Source: Gonapodya prolifera JEL478
Lineage: Eukaryota > Monoblepharomycota > Monoblepharidomycetes > Monoblepharidales > Gonapodyaceae
Length of the DNA: 64,000 nt
Assembly (NCBI GenBank): GCA_001574975.1
Contig: KQ965811.1
Span: 129,964 to 193,963, forward strand
Direction of reading: 5' to 3'
Below are positions 21,602-32,340 of the stretch, in pieces. Each line of letters begins with the position of its first letter. Positions within the stretch are counted from its first letter, which is position 1. The notes below the pieces were generated by a model, which made no database searches, was not told the DNA's origin, and saw only the letters and a list, made by a program, of their open reading frames with translations. Both the position numbers and the translations under genes were made by a program.

Positions 21602-22897
21602 TCACTGCTTTTTGCTATAGCCAAACGACCAACGGCCAACGGGCGCCGGTAGGTGCCCTGCTTCGCTGATTATTCCGTCCACGTTTACTCCTCGATGGCG
21701 AAACACGTCAAATACTTCCGTGCGACTCCCGCGGGCAGCAGTGAGGACAGCCTCAGTGCTTACTTGCGCTTCAAAGTCAAGCAAAACCTTCACAACTTCC
21801 ATGTGTCTCTTTTACCGCATCCATCATAAACCTCACAGTCTCCGCGTGCCCTCTTACAGAAGCCCTCAACATCGCTTCGAATTTTTGATCCGAATCTGAA
21901 AGTCCCCATTCAAGTAGCAGCTGAACAACGCTAAGGAAGCCATGTTCGGCGGCGAAAACAGTAAGTTCATTGGACGAAGAAGGGCGCAGCCCGGATTCAA
22001 GGAGAACAGCAAGAGATGCTGTGCCTCCCCACTGAACAGCGCGTTCAATAAGGCATTCTCCATACACCGCTGCGCCCCGGTTGACGAGTAGCTGGACGAC
22101 TGCGAGGGGCTTGGGCGAGCTCCCTCGCAAGTTGCTGTGGCCAACCTTTGGCACCGCGATTCATCAAATCCGGAAGCTTTTGGACTTCGCCCAGCAGTTG
22201 GACTTCACTCTCTTAGCGTAAACTAGAATCTGGCGATTTATAAAGGAATGTAAACTGCTACAAAATAAGTTCCGACTTCGATCCTCACTTTCGCTCGCTC
22301 ATCTCGTTTCCCTCGTCTCGCTCGTCTCTCCGGTCACTTGGCGTGACCTCTCGGCTCTCCCTCTCTCGGTTCACTCTCGTACTCGTCCCTCGCACGCCCT
22401 CCGCGAGCTCTCGGCCTCACTCAGCCACCCTCGCCCGTTCCCCCTGACACGACCTCCGAATGATCTCTTTCAATTGCCCTCCGTGTCGCACTGATATCCC
22501 GACGAGCGTCCGCCCCAGCATCGAGGAGTGTTTTAACTGCAGCGAGGTGCCCAGCCGATGCTGCTTTTGTGAGGGCAGAAGTCCGATGGGGACTGAACCC
22601 GACCTCGGCACTAACGTGGGCGTATTGACATAGGATGGCCAGAACAGAGACGTTTCCATGACTCGATTCCCCCACTAGTGCATGTTCCAGTGTGGGGTAG
22701 TTCAGCAGAGCGCGAGCGACAATGGCAGGCGGGCGAGAGAAAATGGCTGTCCAGCGACGATTCGGCGCCACCGATGGAAGAGCCAGGCGGTAGTCCGTGC
22801 ACAACACGCCAATGCGATGCGTGATTTCTGAGGGAAGGTCGAGGAGACGGAAGCGGTCGGTGCCCGAGGAGGAAGATCTAGAGTTAGGGTTGGTCAT
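21602..22897 (-). pseudogene. F-box/ankyrin gene split by a MITE
   Basis: The N-terminal half (22897 down to about 22446) reads MTNPNSRSSSSGTDRFRLLD, then LPSEITHRIGVLCTDYRLAL, LAILCQYAHVSAEVG, AAVKTLLDAGADARRDI and AIERDHSEVV. It stops exactly where an ankyrin helix should continue. After 344 bp of MITE (22102-22445) the helix resumes as AVVQLLVNRGAAVYGECLIE and runs on through more repeats to about 21777, followed by a frame change and the last piece (VVKVLLDFEAQVSTEAVL, RHRGVNVDGII). The insertion explains the main break; the second break is separate. Similar in sequence to the pseudogene at 28136, so the two are close paralogues. Confidence 0.75.
22102..22445 (-). mobile_element. MITE family 1, copy B, inserted in an F-box/ankyrin gene
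   Basis: On the minus strand the element runs from CAGGGGGAACGGGCGAGGGT to GAGCTCGCCCAAGCCCCTCG. The start and the reverse complement of the end (CGAGGGGCTTGGGCGAGCTC) form an imperfect terminal inverted repeat. Flanking GTCGT motifs on both sides could be remains of a longer target-site duplication. The interior shares the TCACGCCAAGTGACC core and the TTTATAAATCGCCAGATTCT block with copies A and C. No coding capacity. The CAGGG-type end is reminiscent of hAT elements (inference). Confidence 0.7.
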
Positions 22898-23158
22898 GGA
22901 CCAATCAGTTGCACAGGCGTCCGGAGGGTGCTGATGGGCTTGTGAAGGAATTCTGAACAGAAACAATGACCAAAGTACTAAACTAGTAGTTCCATTCTAT
23001 TCACGGTGTCGCCTCCTTCCAGATAAACGCCATTGATCCTCGCACCAAGTCTCAGCACAGCAGTGGTACAATCTAGCAGTCATTCCTTTGGTGGTCAAGT
23101 AGCTCACCACGTTATCAATACCCTTGTTGACGCACCTCTCGCGTCGGAACTAATTCAT

Positions 23159-24063
23159 TCACATCTGGTCCCCATCTTCACGAAGTCTAAGCAAAACTTC
23201 ATGAAATTCTGCCTCAAGGGTGGGAGTCATCTTGTCGGATTGTTCACCAGTATCGCAACATAGACTCTCCATCAGGACCTTCACAACTTCTGCGTTTTCT
23301 GCATACTGCAGCGTCTGCCTCTTAACAGCTGCTTCGTAATTCAGGTGCTGCAAAAGAACCCTAGCTGACGCGGTATGTCCATAATCCACGGCAGTACCCA
23401 ATGCACTGCCCCGGTCATCTTTAGCTCCTTGTTCCTTGTTCGAGAAGTAAAGCAACCGCTTCATTTTCTCCTTCTGTGCATGCTTGCCAGAGCGAGTCGC
23501 TGTCCGGTGTTACGCCATGATCGAGGAGGACATGAATGCAGGGAATCATTCCGGCCCCTGCAGCGCTCACCAGAGCCTCGTTTCGATTCAAGGCCCCGCG
23601 TTCCAGGAGCAATTTGACCACATCGCAGTGGTTGAACCGAGCAGCCATGGAGATGGCAAGCTTGTCTCTACCGTTGTTGGGATCAACGCCCGCATCGAAG
23701 ATAGCGGACTGACGGGACATGGCCGGCACGAGCGGCACATCCATGGGGAGGAGCAATGGCGGGATAGAAGGATGCGTGAAGGTCGGCGTGTTTGCACAGG
23801 ATTGCAGGGATGGCGACGTTTCCGCGGGATGATTCCTCCAAGAGGGCTTCCTCGGGGGTTGAGTAGTGCTGCAGCGCGCGAGCGGTGGTACCAGTCGGGC
23901 TCGAGAGGATATTAAGCAGGCGACGGTTGAGAGCGCGTGTCGGAAACGCGAGGCAATGGTAGGGACAGAACCAGCCGATGCGCTCGATGATTTCGTTTGG
24001 GAGGCTCAGAAGTGGAAATGGGAGGCTGGTAGAGGGGGATAGAGTAGACGACAAGGGTTCCAT
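23159..24063 (-). pseudogene. F-box/ankyrin pseudogene
   Basis: Begins MEPLSSTLSPSTSLPFPLLS, then LPNEIIERIGWFCPYHCLAF, PTRALNRRLLNILSSP, TPEEALLEESSRGN and AILCKHADLHASF. The frame changes near 23710, after which repeats continue (FDAGVDPNNGRDKLAISMAA, CDVVKLLLERGALNRNEALV, IPCIHVLLDHGVTPDSDSLW). A second change near 23440 leads into a short degenerate C-terminus (ASARVLLQHLNYEAAV) ending at 23159. Two breaks; the repeat sequence in each block is well kept, so loss was recent or partly due to sequence error. Confidence 0.72.
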
Positions 24064-24208
24064 GGACGAAAGATGGGGATGAGTGTTCCGTTTGATCACT
24101 TTACAGGCAACCACAACAAAATTTGAGCTCCAACGAGCACCATAACTAACTCAAACCTGATTTTCCACGTAGCGCATTGCCCTACCGCTCCACCCCTCCC
24201 TCACCATC

Positions 24209-26072
24209 TCACGCCGCCTCCACAACCTCCTTCTCCCAATCCACCTCTGGCCTCACCTTCCCATACACGCCCGGCAACGCCTCGCTCCCAACCCTCTTCC
24301 TCACCTCATTCGCCAGTGCGTGGTCGAACATTTCTTCGAACTCCTCAGGTGTCTGGAACACGTCGCAGTACGAGTGCTGGAACCCGCCCCGTGAGCGGAC
24401 GAGGTCGAGGACGCGCCGGACGGACCCGATCGTGGAGTAGCCGAGTGTCTGCTTGCGCACGCCCCGGGGGACGCCGTATAGGCCCATGTTGAGGTACAGG
24501 TGGGATGCGGGGTCGCCATGGCGGAGGTCGGAGGGAATGCGGATGAATCCCCCGCGGTCGACGATCTTGCAGGGGTACACCATGAGCGGGAAAATGTCGA
24601 ACTCGGTTTTTGCCAGGTCCACCAGCTCGCAGAAGGATTCGTGGGGGACGGCGAGGTCTTGGTACACCTGGGATTGCGCCGTCTCCATACGTACGTCAGG
24701 TGGGCGGAGCGATTTTAGAAACTGGACGCGGGGAGGGAGCATCCAGCCCAGGGTGTACCGGAGGAGAGGGTGGTTGCCGGCAGGGAAGACGTACTTCATC
24801 GTCATGCAGAGACTTGGACGGGAGACAGCACACGCAGTCAAATGATCAATAGAGTGCTCACCAAAGCGAACTAGGAAAGACTCACCTCTTGTCATGCCGC
24901 ATGAGGTAATCGTGCATGGGCATTAACTCCCGATGCCCGTCTTCGACTTTGCTGGTGTGAACGAAGAACCACTCCTTCCACCATTGCCCTTGCTTGTTCG
25001 TAGGCACGCCCTCCCTTTTCAACTTTTCCAGCTCATCACCGCTTACGAGGTCACCACGTATTAGCACAGTATGGCTCGTCGAGTGAATGACGCCCTCGAG
25101 GAAGAACGCGTCGGTCGTCTCCACAGACGCCACCAGCGCTTCCTGGAGCTCCTTCACGCTTCCAAACTTCCGGTATGAGACCAACAGTTCCTTTTGCGCG
25201 GGGACCACACGAAGGCTGAGGCTGGTGAGGAACCCCAACGACCCGTGGCTGAACGGGATGGCACGGAACACGTCCGTGTTTTGCGTCTCGGATGCAACAA
25301 CAATCTTTCCATCGCCCGTCACAAGTTCATAGTCCGTCACCGTATCGGACACCAGTCCGCACCGGTGGGAATGCGTGGTCATCCCTTGCGACAGCGCCAA
25401 CCCTCCCAGTGTCGCGTCCTCCATTTCCAACGTGGCCTCCAGCATCAACCCATGTCGCAACAAAAACGACGTTACTTCCCCGACTGTCACAAAGGGCTCC
25501 ACAGTCACTGTACCCTTCTTCAGGTCCAAGTCCAAAATGTGCCTAAAGTCTCCCAGCCGCACTCTTTTCGCACCCGTCTTGTCGGGCACCCGGACCGACA
25601 GGGACTCCGAAGCTGTTCTGTCCGTTCTCAGTGGTGGTCGACTTCCCGCAGGCATGCTGGCCCACTCAGTCACCTGTCTCTGCACGCGCGCCACGCGCTC
25701 CCCGTGTTCGCGCCGGGTGATGGCAGCTCCTGCCGCCTGCGAGCGACGCCAGCGGGATAGAGACGTCGCGACGTGCTCCCAGCACGACGTGAGGAATGAG
25801 AGTGGGACCACGACGAGCCCGATGATCCATTCTTGACGGCGCGTCGGAGGTGGTGGGGGTGGGCGAAGCGAAGGTCCAGGAGGAGACGGAAGATCGGCGC
25901 CAGGAGGGCTTGAAGTACCGTCGACCGGGTCGATTCGCATTGTCGGGTCTGCTATCGGTTCTGCTTTGTGGTCGGATATCTTCGGAAGGGCCGAGTCCGT
26001 TGAAAGAGGGCGGTGGGAGACGATATCATGCGATGTGGCACCTGTTCGTGGCAATTCGCAATTTGGCACCAA
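24209..26072 (-). CDS. DHCR24: Delta(24)-sterol reductase-like FAD oxidoreductase
   Basis: Exons 26072-24886 and 24812-24209 join in frame (AG|T) across a 73-bp intron and encode 596 residues, compared with about 516 in the human enzyme. The extra length is a Pro/Ser-rich N-terminal leader before a single membrane helix (EWIIGLVVVPLSFLTSCWEH). The FAD-binding PCMH domain follows, with VTVEPFVTVGEVTSFLLRHG, the DATLGGLALSQGMTTHSHRC segment aligned with the human GG-containing strand, YELVTGDG and HGSLGFLTSLSLRVVPAQK. The C-terminal half has RYTLGWMLPPRVQFLK, NMGLYGVPR, FQHSYCDVFQTPEEFEEMFD and GVYGKVRP, matching DHCR24. Known role: NADPH-dependent reduction of the C24 double bond of sterols in the ER membrane. 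The true start may be an internal Met. Confidence 0.88.
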
Positions 26073-27024
26073 ACTTGGACATTAAATTTAATTGAATTCG
26101 ACGAAGGAATTCGGAATAGTAACCATGTACGCCATGATGTCCTTCAACCATTCTGGTCTTTTTCGTACTTGCCGTCTTGATAACCAAAGATGGCCATCCG
26201 AACAGTTCCACGACACCGACGACCCTCTCAATCTCCTCATGTACTTAGGATATGCTAGAAGTTTTGTACCGCAGTGTCGTGTGTGGCGGGAAGTCAAACA
26301 GCCTTCCAATGGAGCGACTTTAATTTCTGTATCATGAGGTCAAGGTAGTTGGCTTCAAATATTTACATTATGGGAGCAGAAAGGGGAGAGGAGTTTATCA
26401 ATGATTTATTCCCCTCCGATTTGTGAAGTGTCGCTTTTTTTTTGTATGCAACCCGCCATCCTCCCGGCCTAAGTTACCTTCCACCACCCGAATGCCAGCA
26501 TCAACGCGGTACTGGTCTCTTTCGAATCGGTCGCTTTTTTGGAGCAGCCTGCTCACCTACACTTTCTGGGTGCAGGGAACTAGGCATTCTCAAAAGTGCG
26601 ATTTCTGGTCGTACACTCCGCGTGGTCAGCTCTCCGTGGTCCCTGGAGCACCTTGATTCGCGCCGATAAATTGGATCGATTTTCTTTTGGACGTGAGCGT
26701 CGGCCGAAGTGGACTGGTCACCCTTGGACTCGATTGGTGTCACCACCAAGGCTGCTTAGTTGCAGGTTGAATCGACTCTGACCGCGTTGCTGCGTTGGTT
26801 CCAGCAATGAAAACTTCTATGAGAGCTGTGTTCATAGCACGTGGGTCAAGTGGAACACGGCGTTCTCAAAGTGGATGACTGAAATAGTTCCAGTATCCGG
26901 GACAAACCCCACGCTCTCCATTTCGGTGCTCTATTGCTTAGAGTGGTGGATATTTTGGAGAGCTTCCGGCAGCTGCCTGGGCATTCTGCATGACATTCTC
27001 ACCACGTTGATTCCGACTGTTGCG
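26073..27024. other. Intergenic, no gene seen
   Basis: No recognisable domain; only short frames on both strands. Ends at a MITE. Confidence 0.5.
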
Positions 27025-27405
27025 TGACGGAGTACAGTACAGTGGTGGGTGGAGTACAGTACAGTCCGTGGAGGGCGGTCACTGTACTGTACTCCACTCT
27101 CTATAATACAATATATTGGCCATCGGTAGAGTACAGTGCATCAGCCAGAATTTTTTGATGCTGAATGATTTGGTCTTGAAACAAATATAAGTCTGTATAG
27201 TGTTTGTCAGAGTAGTGTTGCTTGATGGGGAACAGTTGCTAAAACAACGCCGGTAACACTCTGCCACTCAGATACAAAAACTACGATGCCCTGTACTGTA
27301 CTCCGATGACCCATTATACTATATTATAGAGAATGGAGTACAGTACGGTGACCGCCCTTCGCAGACTGTACTGTATTCCACCAACCACTGTACTGTACTG
27401 CGTCA
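27025..27405. mobile_element. MITE with long inverted repeats (family 2)
   Basis: A 381-bp element with terminal inverted repeats of about 100 bp (27025-27126 and 27303-27405). The left end starts TGACGGAGTACAGTACAGTG and the reverse complement of the right end starts TGACGCAGTACAGTACAGTG. Both then share GGGCGGTCAC, CTCTATAATA and CATCGG landmarks in order with roughly 85-90 percent identity by eye. Each arm also contains its own internal inversion of the TACAGTAC motif, so the element could fold into a double hairpin. The interior (about 175 bp) is AT-rich and non-coding. I could not identify a clear target-site duplication. Confidence 0.8.
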
Positions 27406-28135
27406 GGTATATAAGTGGGTTTCAAAGTCAACGGGCAGGCTCCGGAATTATTTCTCCGGAATACAAAATCGGATGCCCATGCCCAGAAAACCAGGAATGC
27501 AAAGATACAAGTCAGGGCTTCCTCCTCCTGGAATTGGATGTGTGGATTTTGGTGGTTGTTGAGAAAATTGGTTTGAACTTTTTGAAACTCGTCATTCCGG
27601 CAACTTTCAAACCCACTGTAATCGCTGATTCCCGGACGTGATCACTAGGGCATACGCTCTCATTCCAACTGGCGACTTTTCCATATCGGTACGACTACCT
27701 CATTTTGTACTTTTGGGATGCAAAAGATGGCGCCAAGGGCAATCCTCGCAACTCCGATGTGTGTCGCAATATTCTCTCATCAAGAGGGGCAACCAGATGA
27801 ACGGAACACTGACAGCTTCTCTCTTCCTTTTCCTTCCTCCGATTTTCTCTTCCACCCTCTCCCTTTGGCATCCACGCCGGGGCGGAATTGTCATTTAATG
27901 GACCTGAGGACGTTTTGGACGCAAACATCGCTGAGTAATTTTCTTCTCTAATAGTTTGCCTCAACGTGATATTCACGTTCATGGTTGGTGCCTTCCGCGC
28001 CAGAGATTGACAGCAAAGTCGTCGGCCAGCTTTCAGGGTGCTAACGGCGCTCATCCAGTTCCAAATGCTTGTTGAACTTTACTTGTGTTTCAACTGCCAC
28101 CGTACCCCGAGCCCAAGTTCCCATCGAACCACAGG
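27406..28135. other. Intergenic, no gene seen
   Basis: Short frames only. The promoter side of the F-box/ankyrin pseudogene at 28136 lies here, but no element can be named. Confidence 0.45.
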
Positions 28136-29091
28136 GTCGACGCCACCGTTGACCGCGGTGTCGGGACTTCATTTCTTGTCACAAATTTTCCATCTCCTCG
28201 ATCTTCCCTCAGAAATCATCGATCGAATCGGCGTGTTCTGCATCGACCACCGTCTGGCCTTCGCATCATAGGCTCTCAATCGTCGTCTGAAAGATATTTT
28301 CTCTCGCCCCGCTGGCCATCGCCACTCGCGCTTTACGGAGGTACCCCACGCCACAACATGCGCTCGTGGAGGAATCGAGCCACGGAAACGTGGACATTCT
28401 GTCTCTTCTGTGTCGGGACGCCAACGTTAATCTCCTGGTCGAGTGTTCCCCCCACCGGACGTACGCCCTCGCGCAAGAAGTATTGGCTGGGCATCTTTCT
28501 GCAGTTCAATTTCTACTCGACGCTGGCGCAGTCGCAAATCGGGATATAGTGGCTGTCATAAATGCGATTGAGGGAAACAATGCGGACGTTGTTCAGCTGC
28601 TGGTGGAGAAGGGAGTGGGTGCCTTTGGCGAAGTCCTTCTTGTGGAAGCGGTTGCACGGGGAAGTGCTGAATCTCTCGCCGTCCTTCTCGAATCTGGGAT
28701 ACGGTCAGATCCAGAAAATTATCTCACAATGACTGCAGCCCAAAATGGCTACCTCGGCGTTGTCCAGCTGCTACTCGACAGGCGAATTGCGTCAAAGGCA
28801 CTCAATGCCACGTTGTTGGCAGCTGTGCAAGGGCATGCGGACACTGTGAGACTTCTCTTACAAAAGGGGGCACAGTCCCCGCCAATGTTAAATGAAGAAA
28901 TGTTGGTTGGCTTGGCGCCGAAGCGGGCAGCCGCTATCCCAGGGCTGTCCTCGGTGCAGCTCATCGGGATCAGGCTGCCGTATTGGATGCGTTCCGAGGG
29001 CGGGGAATCGACGTTGACGCCATACTCAATGGAGCTGGGTATGTTCCAACATCTGCCAGCTCTAGCAGAGGGCGACGAAGGAGATGAATGA
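28136..29091 (+). pseudogene. F-box/ankyrin pseudogene
   Basis: The F-box segment reads IFHLLDLPSEIIDRIGVFC and HRLAFAS, followed by an in-frame stop and then ALNRRLKDIFSRPAG; the frame shifts within the next repeat. From 28366 the repeats run cleanly (NVDILSLLCRDANVNLLVEC, AVQFLLDAGAVANRDIVAVI, ADVVQLLVEKGVGAFGE, GVVQLLLDRRIASKALN, TVRLLLQKGAQSPPM). Near 28920 another shift leads to the end motif in a different frame (AVLDAFRGRGIDVDAIL) and a basic tail ending RGRRRR before TGA at about 29084. At least three breaks. Closest relative in the window is the MITE-split gene at 21602-22897. Confidence 0.75.
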
Positions 29092-29420
29092 TGCGGTCAA
29101 AGACAATTCAAATGACCTGTGGCTTGGGGTCCTTCCCATTCGATGGGATATGGCTCGTCCGATGAGAGGACACTGCCGTTCTTATTTCGGGGTGCATTTT
29201 GTAGAACATGAGACAAAAACACGCGGACTCGCATTTAATTTATTTTCAGTCAGAAGAGTCTGATTCATGGTAGCATCGGAATCAAATGGCTGAATGGAAT
29301 ACGCGACGCGAGTTTCATTTCAGGAGGCATCCGTTCCTGCGACCACTTTTCCAAGGGACATGCTCACACCTGCGCCTTCACCTTCCCTTCGCCAGCACCA
29401 CGCTTTCTGTCTCGTCGGAA

Positions 29421-30401
29421 ATGTCTCGCGTCCATCCGCCCGCAAACGTGGCGGACTCAGCGCCACTCGCGTTCAAACTCCTCCACCTCCCAAACGAGCT
29501 CATACACCACATCGGCTGCTTCTGCGCAGAAAACCGCCTCGCTTTCCCATCACCAGCTCTCAATCACCGTCTGAGGGGCATTTTCTCCCTCCCACGGGGC
29601 ATCGCGACTCGCGCGTTGCGAAGGTACCTGTCTCCCGAAGGAGCCCTCAGCGCCGAATTATTCCGGGGAAACGGCGTGGTACTTGCGCTTTTGTGCAAAC
29701 ACGTCGACGTGAAGACCTCGACGGCCATCCTTGCGATGCTGGAAAGGGGAGCTGCCCTTGGAGACCTCGCTGTTGTTCAATTTCTTCTTCGCATTGGGGC
29801 CGACGTGTCGTCTGGAAAGAGCTTTAATGCTCTTTGCCGAGCGATAGAACGGAAGCACTGGCAGGTGGTTCACCTCCTGCTGAGCCACGGGGCCACCGTC
29901 GGAATCTCAGACTCGGATGAACTTTTGGCACTCGCAGTGCACTGCGTCAGCCCAGAGTGTCTCCGCGTCCTCCTCGAGCATGGCCTTTCTCCAGACTCTA
30001 ATCTCGGACTCCTCACACGGGCCGCCAGCATGGGGGACTTGAATACAGTGCAACTCCTTCTCGATTTCGACCGTACCGTGCCCAATAAGCATCTAAAGTA
30101 CCTGGCCGTGCTCACCGCCGCACGGCAAGGTCACGCGGACATTGTGCGTCTTCTTCTGCAGCACGGTGCTCAGATATTGACCATCTTCCGGGAAGGCCTG
30201 ATGGTCAACGCAGCAGAGAAGGGGTTTGTGGATGTGGTAAAGGTGCTCTTGGGCGTGTACCCAATCAATGGAACTGGACCTGGAGGAAGGCGAGCAATTC
30301 TGTGTGCAGTGCAGAATAACCGTGAAGACATTCTGCAGGTGTTCAGAGAGTGTGGGATGGACGTTGATGGAATTGTCAGTCTAAACCATATGCAGAATTG
30401 A
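29421..30401 (+). CDS. F-box-like/ankyrin repeat protein (intact)
   Basis: A clean 326-residue frame from the Met at 29421 (an upstream in-frame Met at 29286 would add 45 residues of unlikely sequence). F-box-like start FKLLHLPNELIHHIGCFC, then NRLAFPSPALNHRLRGIFSL, IATRALRRYLSPEGAL and LALLCKHVDVKTS. Ankyrin repeats include LAVVQFLLRIGADVSSGKS, WQVVHLLLSHGATVG, CLRVLLEHGLSPDSNLGLL, NTVQLLLDFD, DIVRLLLQHGAQI and DVVKVLLGVY. It ends with the family motif DILQVFRECGMDVDGIV and NHMQN; no CaaX box. No intron. One of only two undamaged members of the family here, so probably functional as an SCF adaptor or other repeat-based binder (family inference). Confidence 0.85.
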   Translation: MSRVHPPANVADSAPLAFKLLHLPNELIHHIGCFCAENRLAFPSPALNHRLRGIFSLPRGIATRALRRYLSPEGALSAELFRGNGVVLALLCKHVDVKTSTAILAMLERGAALGDLAVVQFLLRIGADVSSGKSFNALCRAIERKHWQVVHLLLSHGATVGISDSDELLALAVHCVSPECLRVLLEHGLSPDSNLGLLTRAASMGDLNTVQLLLDFDRTVPNKHLKYLAVLTAARQGHADIVRLLLQHGAQILTIFREGLMVNAAEKGFVDVVKVLLGVYPINGTGPGGRRAILCAVQNNREDILQVFRECGMDVDGIVSLNHMQN

Positions 30402-30984
30402 TAGACGTAGCTTGTATTAATGCTAACCATAGTGGAAAATTTTGAGGTTGAAAATTGCATTTATGTGAAAAGATTCCAGTACACTGCTTTGAAATGCGTG
30501 AGCGGTCCCGTTTACTGAACAGTGATAAGTCCGTGTCGAGCAATCACAATAGGCAAGGAAAAGGCGAGAGAGGTTGGGGGCCTCCAACAAAGGAACATTA
30601 CTAGGCATTATCCCGTTTGAATTCTGGATGGGGCCCGAACCAGTTGACAGCTCCGCTGCGAACTCAACTTCAACGTCCTTCATCATTTTCTTAACGCAGC
30701 GCATTAATTTCCTGGTCGCCTGATCCACATACAGTTGAGCGAGAGTACTCATAGGTGCCTCGACGAAAGCAGCGATGGAAAAAAGGAGTAAGTTATTTCT
30801 GTGGAACTGAGGACTGTGTGGGTACAGAGACGGACTGTATGTGAGCAAGTAAAATCGATAAACCTGTGGTCATTCCCACTTCACCAAATCTTTGACAAAC
30901 CGAGCAGTGTCACACGGTTTTCCTGACTGGTCTCCCCACACCGCACACCTCAATCAATATATTCCTTCACATCTGGGCGCCTCC

Positions 30985-31120
30985 CACCACATTCAACAAC
31001 CCCCACGTCACCGCTACTCGTGTGCTGCAGCACAACCCGACCTCCGAGAAAGCCTGGGACTTGGAGAAATCATCCCCTTGAAATGTTGCCGTCCTTGAGG
31101 ATAAAATCGTGGGAATGTGT
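30985..31120 (+). pseudogene. Strongly decayed F-box/ankyrin fragment
   Basis: A short reading, VTATRVLQHNPTSEKAWDLE then NVAVLEDKIVG, lines up with the family segment IAxRALxHYxTPExALLxES..GNVxVLxIL. There is a stop within it and nothing recognisable on either side. It is the eleventh trace of the family in the window, in line behind the intact gene at 29421. Confidence 0.4.
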
Positions 31121-31385
31121 ATGCCAATGTGCCCATCAGTTCCACCACTGCTCCTGCGCTGGAGCTGGCGTCCGTGAATTCCAAGACCAAGCCCTGTGAA
31201 ACGGTAGCCGATTGAAGTGATAAGCATAAGCCCTGTGGCTAAATAATTTGGCGAACAAATAAAATGCAATCCACCAAAATCTTTGACAACTGAGACCAAT
31301 CCATCGCTTTAGACGATGTCTAAGTGAGCCAGTCCCTACCACCTGCTGCCAGAGAAACGCTTACCGTCTCACTCGACCAAGCACC

Positions 31386-32340
31386 ATGCATCCGCCCATC
31401 GAACCGATCGACTGCTACTGCGGGCGAGGTCCCAGCTGTTCATATTGCGGCCATCGATGGAACTCGAAAGGGTCTGGTGGACGATCGAGGAACTTTCGAG
31501 GGCTGGAAACGGCGTTCGATGGCATCTTTGCCTCCTGGGTGACCGACGAAGTCCTGGTCATGAGTAGACCGAGCTCCAGGACCATCAACGAGGTACTTTG
31601 CTTGTATCTTCTTCTCTCGATCGCGACGCTCTTTACAAGACTCGCTGTTGACTCGTCCTTCTTGCCTCTTGCTCGGTTGAACTCGCCCAACGAAATGTCT
31701 GCAGTACGAACTCCCTTCCAAGTTTCTTGAAGCAGGCATCCGCTTGGTTGTATGCTGCCAAGAACCAGGAGAGCACGCCACGTGCGGAGACGGCGTACTT
31801 CCATCGGGGCTCGCGTACCGTCCGGATGAATTCACGTCGAAAGGGATCGACCATTTGCACAAATACTGGGAGGATTTGGAGGTGGATCACTCTTCGCCAT
31901 AGGAGGTTTTGGTTCCTTCCACTGAACTTTGTTCCTGGCGACAGGTTCCCTCGTTTGAACAAATGACAGTAATAGTACGCAAAATGCACGAGACGACTTC
32001 GCGGGGATACAAAGTATCCGTTCACTGCCACGCCGGTAAGATTGTCAGCTTACTCTTGCTCCTTCCTTGCCTTCACGTTAACTGCCCCTCGCTATCGCGA
32101 CCATATCCAGGTCTTGGTCGAGCTCCGTTATCCGCTCTATGCTTTCTTGCACACCGGCACCCCACCGAATCTCCGGAATCTCTACTGTCGCTTGTAAGAC
32201 GTCGTCGCGGGCCTGTACTGAACGGAGAGCAGGAGGATTTTTACTTCCAGTTCGTGCAGTGGTGGCGCTCGCAGGATGTGGAGAGCTTGTTATCGGACAA
32301 GGATGGCGAGAAAGACACGGGCTTGGGCAACGATGCTTGA
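31386..32340 (+). CDS. PTPDC1-like dual-specificity phosphatase
   Basis: Four exons (31386-31592, 31705-31881, 31945-32035, 32111-32340) join in frame and encode 234 residues. The order follows the phosphatase core of PTPDC1: FDGIFASWVTDEVLVMSRPS, then EAGIRLVVCCQEPGEHATCG, LAYRPDEF, KYWEDLEVPSFEQMTVIV, and the catalytic loop HCHAGLGR with Cys156 and Arg162. An Asp-rich loop upstream may supply the general acid. After the loop, PLSALCFLAHRHPTESPESL and LVRRRRGPVLNGEQEDFYFQ match the last helices. It lacks the long C-terminal extension of the animal protein. The boundary of exon 2 was chosen at GAG|GTGGAT because reading on hits a stop and this join restores the family alignment. Animal PTPDC1 is linked to cilia and centrosomes; chytrids keep flagella, so a flagellar role is a reasonable inference. 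Confidence 0.82.

Noticed and set aside
24177-25836. Plus-strand frames across the DHCR24-like gene
   Set aside because: No family motifs; antisense of a well-supported gene.
30423-30848. 141-residue minus-strand frame downstream of the intact F-box/ankyrin gene
   Set aside because: No motif, no paralogue and no splice-supported extension; treated as chance.
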